From Methylomonas sp. AM2-LC (lineage in GTDB: Bacteria; Pseudomonadota; Gammaproteobacteria; Methylococcales; Methylomonadaceae): a stretch of DNA of 64,000 nt. The first letter of the stretch is position 1. Every line of letters starts with the position of its first letter. The notes beneath the pieces are model-generated. The model saw only the letters and a list, made by a program, of their open reading frames with translations. It was not told the origin of the DNA and did no database searches. The stretch lies in the NCBI RefSeq assembly GCF_039904985.1, contig NZ_CP157005.1, positions 4,907,666 through 4,971,665 of the forward strand, in the 5' to 3' direction. A program made the position numbers and the translations under genes. Shown here piece after piece: positions 8,526 to 17,168 of this stretch.

Positions 8526-10121
8526 ATGTCCGATGCCACTGATTTCATACGCCATTATCATCAACGCACCAAACACCAGATTAATGCTTATGCGGCTGGC
8601 CCGGCATCGCTGGATTGGGATGATCAACCAAATCCGTTTCGACGTTTTAGTGGTTGCGAAATTGTAACATTACCTACACCCGGTTCTGATCTCGATGCTT
8701 TATTTGCCGAACTAGACAACCCCGAACGGATCAGCTCTCAAGCCTTGGACTTGCAAAGCTTAGGTTTGTTACTTGAATTATCATTCGGCCTTTCAGCATG
8801 GAAACAATTTGGTCCGGATAGATGGGCATTACGCTGTAATCCCTCCAGTGGTAATTTACATCCCACTGAGGCTTATGTACTTTGTAGTGATGCAACACTA
8901 TTAATTCCTGGCGTTTATCACTATGTTAGCCACGACCACCATCTTGAGCGCCGTGGTCAATTTAAGGTTAACCCTGTAAATTCTGAGATTTTTATTGCTT
9001 TATCTTCCATTCATTGGCGCGAAGCATGGAAATATGGCGAAAGGGCATTTCGTTATTGTCAGCATGATATTGGTCATGCTCTAGCGGCTTTAAGTTACGC
9101 GGCTGCCTGTTTAGGCTGGTCAATTGAATTATGTAGTTCTGTAGCTGATAGTGAAATTGCCGCTGGGTTAGGGCTAAACCAAGCTACTGATTTTATAGCG
9201 TCTGAACATGAATCAGCCGATATATTATGTCGAATAATCACTCCATCATCTCCGAGCAACCACTTTAATCCGGTTTGTTTATCGTCATTGTTCGCTTCAA
9301 CACAATGGTTTGGCACAGCCGAACAACTGAGTGGCCGACATTTTTATCGCTGGCCTATTATTGACGATGTTTCTAAACAAGCAGAAAAACCTGCAACGCC
9401 CATCGAACACTGGCAACCAGAACCAGTTTACTTGGCTATACCCAAATACAATCTGACTGCCAGTAAGTTAATTCGCCAGCGCCGAAGTGCGCAAAATTTT
9501 AACGGCAAAGCTGATCCCATACCACTTGCCGATTTTCAACGCATGCTTTGTTCTTTGTTGCCGAATCAAAAGCCCCCTTTTAGCGCATGGAATTGGTCAC
9601 CTGCTGTCCATATATTTATATTTGTGCATCGGGTTGAAAATCTTGCACCGGGCCTCTATTTTTTACCGCGTAACACTACCGACATTCCCAGTTTACAAGC
9701 CGCATTTTCTGCTGATTTTGTTTGGCAAACGGTGCCAGCTCCCTGCTCATTTTACTTACTTACCCCAGGAAACGTTAGACAAGCTGCCCAAACCCTCTCC
9801 TGTCATCAAGCTATTGCCAGCGACAGTGCTTTCAGTTTAGGTATGCTAGCCCGCTTTGCGGATACTATCAGCACTGCAGCCTGGAATTATCGGCGTTTGT
9901 TTTGGGAATGTGGCCTTCTAGGTCAGATCCTGTATCTGGAAGCTGAAGCTGTCGGTCTCAGAGGTACTGGTATAGGTTGTTTTTTTGATGATGCAGTGCA
10001 TGGTGTATTAGGCTTAAAAGACGATGATTGGCAAAGTTTATATCACTTTACAGTAGGTACACCAAAAGATGACAACAGATTGCAGACCTTACCTGCCTAT
10101 ACGCATTTATTATCTAACTGA
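8526..10121 (+). CDS. SagB/ThcOx-family nitroreductase-like protein
   Basis: A 531-residue protein with two tandem nitroreductase-fold halves. The first (about 55-240) carries the signature RCNPSSGNLHPTEAYV, the SagB/ThcOx-type flavin-binding motif. The second (about 310-520) has IRQRRSAQNFNG, LYFLPRN and EAEAVGLRGTGIGCFFDD. Family members bind FMN and carry out dehydrogenation or reduction, some on peptide azolines. No leader peptide or cyclodehydratase gene is nearby. GGGAA precedes the ATG. It sits directly downstream of nifZ and is probably co-transcribed, so a redox role connected with nitrogen fixation is possible. The substrate is unknown. Confidence 0.8.
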   Translation: MSDATDFIRHYHQRTKHQINAYAAGPASLDWDDQPNPFRRFSGCEIVTLPTPGSDLDALFAELDNPERISSQALDLQSLGLLLELSFGLSAWKQFGPDRWALRCNPSSGNLHPTEAYVLCSDATLLIPGVYHYVSHDHHLERRGQFKVNPVNSEIFIALSSIHWREAWKYGERAFRYCQHDIGHALAALSYAAACLGWSIELCSSVADSEIAAGLGLNQATDFIASEHESADILCRIITPSSPSNHFNPVCLSSLFASTQWFGTAEQLSGRHFYRWPIIDDVSKQAEKPATPIEHWQPEPVYLAIPKYNLTASKLIRQRRSAQNFNGKADPIPLADFQRMLCSLLPNQKPPFSAWNWSPAVHIFIFVHRVENLAPGLYFLPRNTTDIPSLQAAFSADFVWQTVPAPCSFYLLTPGNVRQAAQTLSCHQAIASDSAFSLGMLARFADTISTAAWNYRRLFWECGLLGQILYLEAEAVGLRGTGIGCFFDDAVHGVLGLKDDDWQSLYHFTVGTPKDDNRLQTLPAYTHLLSN

Positions 10122-10346
10122 TAGACCTAATGTATGTACGTCAGTAGAGAGTATCGTAAACACAGCTAAAATCAATGAAGTTGATGAAAATATGATTTGT
10201 AAGGGAAATTACTGGGATATCACGTTTTTTTTCGCAGTATTCTGAATTCTATAGAAAAGTGTCGGGGCTTACCGAGCCATTACAATTATCAATAGCACCG
10301 TCACTAATTATTGATGCACGAAGTCCATTTCGAATCACTTTATAAT
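10122..10346. other. Intergenic stretch between convergent genes
   Basis: No gene, clear terminator or repeat is recognised between the SagB-like gene and the broken outer-membrane-protein gene. Confidence 0.4.
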
Positions 10347-10921
10347 CTAGCCAGGGGTATCAAGAATACAAAAACCATTTACCGGATGAGAACCATTAGG
10401 GCAGTTAAGTATCGTGATTTTTCTAGCTAATGGTTTATTATATTGCCCTAGTGTGTCCAACATAAAGTACGGCTCTAAAGGGACGCTATCAGTAAAGTGA
10501 TAATCGACACCCAAGTTAGAAAAGGGGGCGTTAACCCAATACCGGCAAAAAACCCCTTTGTAAAATCATAACCACCACCTACTTCTCCTTGCATGTAATC
10601 TGCACCATTGAAATATTTTAGTCGTATCTTGCCCGGCTTCAGCCCGCCATAAACTTTGAATGAGAAAGAAACATCGCCGCCGTATGTATCGCCATTTGTA
10701 CTTACATTTGCATGCCGAAAACCAACCACAATATCAGGCACCAGGTTGTCACCCAAAGCCCATTTCAATCCTGCATAACCATTATCAACATCCTTTGTTG
10801 TCGGTATACCAATAACAGTTTCAGTCACCGGAACCGGATTCGGCACCCCGTTAGCTAAGACCACAAAACTAGTAAAAATATACGCACAAGCCAATGGTAG
10901 AGAATATTTAGTAATGGACAT
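10347..10921 (-). pseudogene. Outer-membrane-like protein with a 1-base frameshift
   Basis: The uninterrupted frame (10475-10921) encodes 148 residues: a signal peptide (1-23), then NGYAGLKW, VPDIVVGFRHANV, GGDVSFSFK, KIRLKYFNG and GGGYDFTKGFFAGIG, strands typical of a small beta-barrel or outer-membrane-associated protein. After that the frame becomes nonsense (LTPPFLTWVS). Restoring one G near 10535, so GGG TTA reads GGG GTT AAC, gives VNAPFSNLGVDYHF...LEPYFMLDTLG and runs 63 codons to a stop at 10347. The restored C-terminus fits a barrel protein far better. So it is either a recent pseudogene or a sequencing error in a G-run. The intact length would be about 190 residues. No specific function can be named. 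Confidence 0.65.
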
Positions 10922-11012
10922 TGGTTTCCCCCCAGATTAGTTATTATTGATTATTTTTTGCTATTTCCGTGAAATTTATTTACAAAACATAACGTTATAC
11001 AGACAATTGCCG

Positions 11013-11945
11013 TCAGTTTTTTATTTCCAGCCTTTCATTTAAATCAGTGTAACCCCAATTATGATTTTTATCTCGACCGCCTATAATGTACAAAGAATTA
11101 CCAATCGAAACGGATGCATGTCCATGACGAGCCAAGCGTAAACTGGGTAAGGTTTTCCATGTCATTAAATCCATATCAAGCGCCTCAATCACATCGAATA
11201 CTTCTCCATTAGCATTCTCACCGCCTGCGACAATAAAATATTTGCCAATGATGGTGCCTTGTGCATCACCTCTTGGGGTGGGAAGCTTAGGTCCTTCTTG
11301 CCATTTTTTTGTCTTAGTATCGAAGACAAGCACCCGAGAAAGTAATGAATCTGGAAATTTTTCACTTCCTCCTGTTAAAAAGATTCTTACTCCATCGGTA
11401 GCAATAGCCATATGATGATTTGGAGTAGGCATATTTTCAGCTTTACTCCACTCATCTCGATCAATGTTGTATAGATAGTGCGATGCGCTAGGTCCATTTG
11501 TATTTAAACCTCCAAATACATGGATGGTATGGCCTATAACAACAGCACTTACAGCACCTAAAGATTCTGGCAAGGATGAAACACGCTCCCACTTATTCTG
11601 TGTAAGAGAGAATTTAAATACCTCATTACTGGTAATACCTGTTTCAGCTCGTTCTAATCCACCAATAACATAAACATCTGTACCCAAACTCACTGCCGCA
11701 GAGTGATCTAGCGATGTGGGCATATCTTTCAAACTGACCCAAGCATCCTTAATGGGAGAATATTTTTCAACAGAGGAAAGGCTGATAGGATGTAAGTAGC
11801 CACCTAGTATCAGTATTTCTCCGTTAACAGCGACTGAAGCCATTTCTGTACGAGTCATTTGCATGGCAGATAATCTTTGCCAAGGTGAACTAATTGAAAA
11901 TAGGAAAGCCACTGAAAGTAATAGTAATATTGCTATTATTTTCAT
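11013..11945 (-). CDS. Kelch-repeat protein with N-terminal signal or anchor
   Basis: A 310-residue protein. Residues 1-20 are a hydrophobic signal or anchor (MKIIAILLLLSVAFLFS). The rest consists of about six Kelch repeats of roughly 47 residues, each ending in a strand such as ILILGGYL, VYVIGGLE, IHVFGGLN, IFLTGGSE, FIVAGGEN or LYIIGGRD, followed by the W of the next blade (W-x-x-L). This predicts a six-bladed beta-propeller outside the cytoplasm. Bacterial Kelch propellers bind ligands or resemble sialate mutarotases, but no catalytic residues can be assigned. It lies between the frameshifted barrel gene and the sulfatase cluster on the same strand, with gaps too large to assume one operon. 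Confidence 0.8.
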   Translation of the reverse strand: MKIIAILLLLSVAFLFSISSPWQRLSAMQMTRTEMASVAVNGEILILGGYLHPISLSSVEKYSPIKDAWVSLKDMPTSLDHSAAVSLGTDVYVIGGLERAETGITSNEVFKFSLTQNKWERVSSLPESLGAVSAVVIGHTIHVFGGLNTNGPSASHYLYNIDRDEWSKAENMPTPNHHMAIATDGVRIFLTGGSEKFPDSLLSRVLVFDTKTKKWQEGPKLPTPRGDAQGTIIGKYFIVAGGENANGEVFDVIEALDMDLMTWKTLPSLRLARHGHASVSIGNSLYIIGGRDKNHNWGYTDLNERLEIKN

Positions 11946-12219
11946 ATTCCAGGTTTTTTTTCAACAGTCTGTGTGGGTGATATTTCCATTAACTAAAGAA
12001 ATTAAACAAGTAACTTAGGTCGCTCTAACATTACAACATTTTTGTAAATTTCAATCATTGCAAGGATTTTAAGGATAGAGATTCCAAAGGTAGTATATAC
12101 AAAGCATTTGTCAAATATAGCGGCTATAATTGTTAGGGCTATTGGCAGAATCCAAACAATTCAAAAATGCAAATAACGCAATAGAACTGTGGATGGTATG
12201 CCAAGCAGTTACCATAAGT

Positions 12220-13242
12220 CTATGGGGATATTCCTAAATAGGTCTCTAGGGTACTGACTTGGCTTTCTGAATAGAAATCTGCTTTAAAATGGTTGTCATC
12301 CGGTTTATGCGCTGATAATATCGACCGAAATTTTAAATATTTTTCCTTAAACCCCCGAAACTCCAATGTAATCGGTTTATCCTGTGCAGATTTTCTGCTG
12401 ATGGCTTGATTGATTTTACTGTCAATCAATTTGAGCTGGCTGTCGATATATTGCAGGCAGCGCAATCGACAGTTTTCAGAAATGCCAGCGACGATAGTCA
12501 GCACGGGTATAATTGATAAGCAGAGTATGCCATTATCGATGGGTATTTTATTTGTAATAGCCGGATGGTAAAAAAATTCGTTTTGCAGTTGAGCAAAAAC
12601 ACCAGCTCCCCACAGTTGTTTTTCCATAGCAAGATCATCACGGCGCTGCTTTAGCGCAGCCTGATATTGCCAGTCAACCAGTTTACGATTATTGATGACA
12701 ATATTTAAATCATCTCGTTGTTGGTTGGAAATACAATTTTCCCTATATCCCCGATTCATCAGGACGATATTTTGTAAACTATCTGGGTAAAGGGAGTCGA
12801 AAGGCACCATACTGCACACTATCGGTTTGCGGTCATTCTGTATAGAGCAATGGTAATCTGAAGTCAATGCTGGGCATTTATTGATAGACTCGTAATCCAT
12901 AGCTTGAGTCATGATTGAAAGATCATAATCCGGTTGATTATGGTCTAAACTGAGCTGATATAACTGCCGCTCAGCCAACCTGGCTAATTGAGCGCCCTCC
13001 TCAATCGAGATTGAGTGTTGCAAATTTGCTGCACCTAGGGTTTCTCCGACTTTATGCCGTCTAATCCGGCGAACAGCCAAACTCCCTACAAACAGATTTT
13101 CATGGTGAAAAAGTTCAGGGACAGTCATAAGTGGCGCACTGTTACAACATTTGCCGCATACTGTGCATTTGAATGAGATAGTCTCTAGGTTATTGCTGTT
13201 TTGTTTAAGTGAATTTGCAATCAAATTGAGGTTACCAGGCAT
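12220..13242 (-). CDS. YkgJ-family CxxxCxxCC metal-chelating protein
   Basis: A 340-residue protein whose N-terminus holds the zinc/iron-chelating signature C26TVCGKCC33. A second Cys group follows in CPALTSDYHCSIQNDRKPIVC, typical of the YkgJ family. The C-terminal half (about 170-340) has no recognised motif. Its start overlaps the end of the upstream formylglycine-generating-enzyme gene by 11 bases, so the two are translationally coupled. It is the last gene of the sulfatase operon. YkgJ proteins have been proposed to bind Fe or Zn or an Fe-S cluster; a role in sulfatase maturation, for example metal supply, is only suggested by position. Confidence 0.7.
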   Translation of the reverse strand: MPGNLNLIANSLKQNSNNLETISFKCTVCGKCCNSAPLMTVPELFHHENLFVGSLAVRRIRRHKVGETLGAANLQHSISIEEGAQLARLAERQLYQLSLDHNQPDYDLSIMTQAMDYESINKCPALTSDYHCSIQNDRKPIVCSMVPFDSLYPDSLQNIVLMNRGYRENCISNQQRDDLNIVINNRKLVDWQYQAALKQRRDDLAMEKQLWGAGVFAQLQNEFFYHPAITNKIPIDNGILCLSIIPVLTIVAGISENCRLRCLQYIDSQLKLIDSKINQAISRKSAQDKPITLEFRGFKEKYLKFRSILSAHKPDDNHFKADFYSESQVSTLETYLGISP

Positions 13243-14275
13243 TAATATCCAAAAGCGAATGGTCAGAAGGCGGTTCTCTCAGCACAGTACGAAAGCCTAT
13301 ATGGGAAATCGGTAAATTAGCCTCATGAGCTTCTCGCGCCGATGGCCTGTAGCGCACGCAAAAATCTCTACCGCATAAATGTGAGCCTCCTTTAACAACC
13401 ATAGCCTGATTAGGTACCTCCCTAGATTGCGATAAATTAGTTTCTGTTCGAGACTGATGAGATTCTGTGTAAATATCTTTAGTTTGTTCCCATGCATTGC
13501 CGATCATATCGTAAAGCTTAAACTCATTTGCAGAAAAACAACCGACTGGTGCCAACCCTTTGTAGCCATCTTCCCGGTTATTGAGGGTAGGAAAACTACC
13601 TTGCCAAAAATTGGCAAGCGGTTTGCCTTTAGCATCTCTCGGCTCTTTTTCTAAATTTGCGCCATGCAGACCGGCTTTGGCAGCGTATTCCCATTCTGCT
13701 TCAGTGGGCAAATCTCTACCCAACCATTTTGAATAGGCTAAAGCATCATTTAAAGTGACCAGAGTTACCGGCTGATTAGGGTCCGGAGAAATGTCATTTT
13801 CAGCTGGATGCCGCCAATCGGCACCTTGCCGAAACTTCCACCAAGCATAAGAACGTTGATTCAATTCATCAGTATCTGGATTATGGAATACCACCCCACC
13901 ACCATCCCGTTCTGCCTCCGTTATATAGCCGGTGGCTTTCACAAAAGCTAAGAATTGAGCCACTGTCACCTCGGTTTGATCTATCCAGAAACCCTTTACG
14001 CTCGTTTTAATCTCGTTACGTTCCTCTGGATAACCCAAAGTGGTACCCAAGGTAAATACACCTCCGTTTATATACACCATACCGGCGCGCGGATGAGTAC
14101 CCCAATCATTCGGTAACCCGGAGTAATGCGTGCATTGTTCCGGGGTACCCAATAATGGCGGAGAGATTGCCGAAGATCCTGTAATGGAATACAACAGCAC
14201 TCCGATCAGTATCTCGCAGACAAGGACGACGCGGACCAAGTTCGCATCGCCCCAGGATTTAGCTCCCGTTGCCAT
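13232..14275 (-). CDS. Formylglycine-generating enzyme (SUMF1/FGE family)
   Basis: A 347-residue FGE-sulfatase-domain protein with an N-terminal signal anchor (residues 14-36). The domain starts at MVYINGGVFTLGT and includes the DQTEVTVAQF, RDLPTEAEWEYAAKAG and IGNAWEQTKD motifs. The final catalytic block VVKGGSHLCGRDFCVRYRPSAR keeps both copper-binding cysteines, Cys301 and Cys306, in the C-x4-C spacing of genuine aerobic FGE; many look-alike FGE-sulfatase proteins lack them. FGE oxidises the active-site cysteine of sulfatases to formylglycine. It starts 10 bases after the sulfatase stop, with AGGA upstream, so the two are surely co-expressed. The neighbouring sulfatase has an unusual target motif (CAITR). 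Confidence 0.88.
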   Translation of the reverse strand: MATGAKSWGDANLVRVVLVCEILIGVLLYSITGSSAISPPLLGTPEQCTHYSGLPNDWGTHPRAGMVYINGGVFTLGTTLGYPEERNEIKTSVKGFWIDQTEVTVAQFLAFVKATGYITEAERDGGGVVFHNPDTDELNQRSYAWWKFRQGADWRHPAENDISPDPNQPVTLVTLNDALAYSKWLGRDLPTEAEWEYAAKAGLHGANLEKEPRDAKGKPLANFWQGSFPTLNNREDGYKGLAPVGCFSANEFKLYDMIGNAWEQTKDIYTESHQSRTETNLSQSREVPNQAMVVKGGSHLCGRDFCVRYRPSAREAHEANLPISHIGFRTVLREPPSDHSLLDINAW

Positions 14276-14285
14276 CAGCTATCCT

Positions 14286-16181
14286 TTAATAATAGCCCTG
14301 AGGTCTAAGGGGTTCAACACCCCCAGTATTGTGCAGATACTGGGTCCAGTCCTGATAAAGTTGATTGACAACAATCGGATTGCTTGCTGAAACATCATTG
14401 GTTTCCGCTCGGTCGGTGACAATATTAAACAACTGCCAATGACCATCTAATGGGCCTGCGAAACCTGGTTCTATCCATAACGCTTTCCACTGTCCGCTAC
14501 GAATATAAGCGCGTCCATACGTTTCTTCACCAACAGGTTCGGTATGAAGAGGACCTGTGCTGGAGCCTACTAATTCACTCAAATAGGATTTACCCGTGAT
14601 CGGATATACATCACGATTATTGTAGACCACCAAGGGTAGATTATTCACACCCACATTGGTGGATGGGGTACTTGGTTGTGGTATTCCGGCCACTTCCAAC
14701 AAAGTGGGCGCAGCATCTCTAATATGAATGAAGTCCCGCAAAGTAGGCGCTTGTGTGGTTTGGCCTGGCAAATGCGCGATAGTGGGTGAAGAAGTGCCGC
14801 CTTCCGCAGTATAACCTTTGGTTAATCTGAACGGCGTGGCACTAACCTCTGCCCAACGTAAGCCATAATGGATATTGGTATTACCTGAACCTACAGGATT
14901 TAGAGCCTGGTCTTTTCCTAAATACTGATAATTATTGTAATTTATGGTGTCTTGCGCAGCAGTAATCGGCCAACCTTCGGCACCGTTATCGGAATGAAAC
15001 ACAATAAAGGTATTGTCGTATTGACCAATATCTTTTAGATGCTGAATCAATAAACCAACATTGTAATCCAGGTTGGAGATCATCCCAGCATAGATTTCCA
15101 TGTATCTGGCCTGAGTTTGCTTTTGGGCAGGGGTTAGGCTATTCCAAACTGGATCGACATTACCAGGACCATAGTCAACATTTGCGGCACCATTAAACTC
15201 GGTATTGGCATTGATATAACTGGCATTAGAAGTACCATTGTTTAATGAAGCAGGTGAAGCTGTGAGAGCGTTTGGCAAAGTCTGGCTGGCTACCGTGTAA
15301 TCATTCGGAACCAATCCTAACTGCTTTTGCCGTAACAAGCGGCGGTTACGTACAGCATCATAGCCAGCGCTATACCATCCTGAATACTGACTTAGCCAAG
15401 GTTCCGGAACTTGTAAGGGCCAATGCGGCGAAGTATAGGTGGCAAAAGCTGCAAACGGTTTGCCGTCTGTAATATTACTATCGATATAGCTAATCAATTT
15501 TTGAGTATAGACATTGGTATCATACCAAGGCTGACCATTGGCATCGGTGGCGGGTAAACTAACGTAACTGCCATTTTCTGTATAGGTTTTCTGCGCAGCA
15601 GTATCATGACCGAAATGATTGCCAGCCGCTCCACCCAACAAATTAAAAGATTTCTCAAAACCCCATTGGTCTGCCGTCTTGTTGACAGATGAATTGACTA
15701 AAGAACCTAAGTGCCATTTGCCGGAAATATAAGTATGATATCCCCCGTCCCTAAGCAATTCGGCAATACTTAAGGCATGATTGTTTAAATAACCTTCATA
15801 CCCTGGTAGACCTCTACGTTCATCATTGGGCGCGCCCATAGTACCTTCACCTACCAGATGATGATCAGTACCTGAATACAGCATGGAACGAGTAATAGCA
15901 CATACCGTCGATACATGATGATTGGTCAGTATACGGCCTGTTTTTACCAAGCTATCAATATTCGGGGTACGAATTTCACCACCGAAAGCGCTCAGGTCAG
16001 AATAACCTAGATCGTCGGCGACAATATATAGAATATTGGGCTTAGAAACACTCGGCGTATTAGCCTGAGCGATGTGCGGGGTGGTAGAAACACTTAAAGT
16101 AGCGATAGCGACAGTGGCGGAAAGTAGAGTTTTCCTAAAGGGTGAATGCCCGCCATGCAGGTTTGCGTTAAGTTTGAACAT
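14286..16181 (-). CDS. Secreted arylsulfatase-family enzyme with atypical CAITR motif
   Basis: A 631-residue sulfatase of the alkaline-phosphatase superfamily. Residues 1-40 are a long signal peptide with a twin-positive start. The metal site is seen in ILYIVADDLGYSD and FHSDNGAEG, substrate-binding residues in SGKWHLG, and AFATYTSPHWPLQ is typical of the class. The usual C-x-P-x-R maturation motif reads C94-A-I-T-R98, so Ile replaces the Pro/Ala of the consensus. An FGE gene with both catalytic cysteines follows immediately and probably acts on Cys94. The enzyme should cleave sulfate esters in the periplasm or outside the cell; the substrate is unknown. A surface protein with a VPLPGA tail is encoded 59 bp upstream on the same strand. 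Confidence 0.85.
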   Translation of the reverse strand: MFKLNANLHGGHSPFRKTLLSATVAIATLSVSTTPHIAQANTPSVSKPNILYIVADDLGYSDLSAFGGEIRTPNIDSLVKTGRILTNHHVSTVCAITRSMLYSGTDHHLVGEGTMGAPNDERRGLPGYEGYLNNHALSIAELLRDGGYHTYISGKWHLGSLVNSSVNKTADQWGFEKSFNLLGGAAGNHFGHDTAAQKTYTENGSYVSLPATDANGQPWYDTNVYTQKLISYIDSNITDGKPFAAFATYTSPHWPLQVPEPWLSQYSGWYSAGYDAVRNRRLLRQKQLGLVPNDYTVASQTLPNALTASPASLNNGTSNASYINANTEFNGAANVDYGPGNVDPVWNSLTPAQKQTQARYMEIYAGMISNLDYNVGLLIQHLKDIGQYDNTFIVFHSDNGAEGWPITAAQDTINYNNYQYLGKDQALNPVGSGNTNIHYGLRWAEVSATPFRLTKGYTAEGGTSSPTIAHLPGQTTQAPTLRDFIHIRDAAPTLLEVAGIPQPSTPSTNVGVNNLPLVVYNNRDVYPITGKSYLSELVGSSTGPLHTEPVGEETYGRAYIRSGQWKALWIEPGFAGPLDGHWQLFNIVTDRAETNDVSASNPIVVNQLYQDWTQYLHNTGGVEPLRPQGYY

Positions 16182-16240
16182 GGATTGATACCTATTAATT
16201 TTTGATTTGTGGTCCGGATTGGAAAAACTTGTGGCAGTAT

Positions 16241-16813
16241 TTAACAGCTAGTCAACTGGAACTTGTTGCGACGCACCGTAGCACCTACACCAACCAATGC
16301 AGAGCCAAACAACCAGAATGCCCCAGGCAACGGTACAGCACTGAAATTTGAGACCACAGTGATTGATGATCCATACAATCCATCAAAGGTATTGGCATCA
16401 AAACCAAATACATCTCCGGCATTGACATTAAAAGAAGCTATACCTGACTGAGCAGGAATAGACGGATCTTGATTGGGGTCGATTAATTGGGTAAACACAC
16501 CGTTGACTATATATCCAAAGGCATCGGTACCTGATTGACCCCATAAATCATTGGTGACATAAGACCAGTTGAATGAAACGGTTTCGGCTACACTAGCGGT
16601 GGTTGTTAACAAGGTATCGCCCTGTATGCCAGAATTACCGCTAGTCAACGTGATAGAAAGAGGAGCATTGCTAAGATCGACGGACCCGCCAGCATTATCA
16701 TTCAATACCCAATTAGAGGCTGCAAAATTGCCGCTGAAGTCTGCTGAGGCGCTACCAGATAGGACTAAAGCCAGTAATGAAATCGAACCGACCAAAGCTG
16801 TTTTTATATTCAT
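16241..16813 (-). CDS. VPLPGA-type PEP-CTERM surface protein
   Basis: A 190-residue secreted protein. It has a signal peptide MNIKTALVGSISLLALVLSGSASA, a beta-rich body (about 25-160) and the C-terminal sorting signal VPLPGAFWLFGSALVGVGA with tail RRNKF. It is followed at 59 bp by the sulfatase gene on the same strand, so the two likely form one transcript with FGE and the YkgJ protein. In exosortase systems the tail is processed and the protein remains in the envelope or matrix. It could present or hold the substrate for the secreted sulfatase; that role is inference from gene order. Confidence 0.75.
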   Translation of the reverse strand: MNIKTALVGSISLLALVLSGSASADFSGNFAASNWVLNDNAGGSVDLSNAPLSITLTSGNSGIQGDTLLTTTASVAETVSFNWSYVTNDLWGQSGTDAFGYIVNGVFTQLIDPNQDPSIPAQSGIASFNVNAGDVFGFDANTFDGLYGSSITVVSNFSAVPLPGAFWLFGSALVGVGATVRRNKFQLTSC

Positions 16814-17168
16814 AATATTCCTTTTAATATAATTAGAGGTTTTAATCTGACAAATACCTGAAAATAATTGCCAGTAAATCTAGTCAAGATAAGTTAATGC
16901 GCAACTCAATATTCAACGCATAAAAAAAAACGATGATGCACAATTTTGATATTAGGCAATTATCAAGCCAATTTTGCTTTGTTGAATGACGGAGGGTGCC
17001 AAGCAAAGCTGGTCGAAACATGTTGGCGTATAAACACATTCTGTTGAACAACTGTTTATTTTGAAGCAGCCTGCGATTGAGACTCTGAAGATATTAGCAG
17101 GCTAGTTTGCCCGTGGCGGTTAGCCTGAAACGTAGGGTCAAGCTTTGACTTTTGCTAGTGCATCAAGT
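16814..17168. other. Non-coding stretch
   Basis: About 355 bases with no credible gene. It contains the promoter region of the surface-protein/sulfatase operon and the 3' flank of the LRR kinase. Around 16985-17025 the segment GGGTGCCAAGCAAAGCTGG followed by TCGAAACATG looks like a dispersed-repeat core related to TTCGAC palindromes, but no paired stem is clear. Confidence 0.4.

Noticed and set aside
10475..10540. C-terminus LTPPFLTWVSIITLLIASL as a real membrane anchor
   Set aside because: The alternative frame restores a far more protein-like barrel ending, so this tail is better explained by a frameshift.
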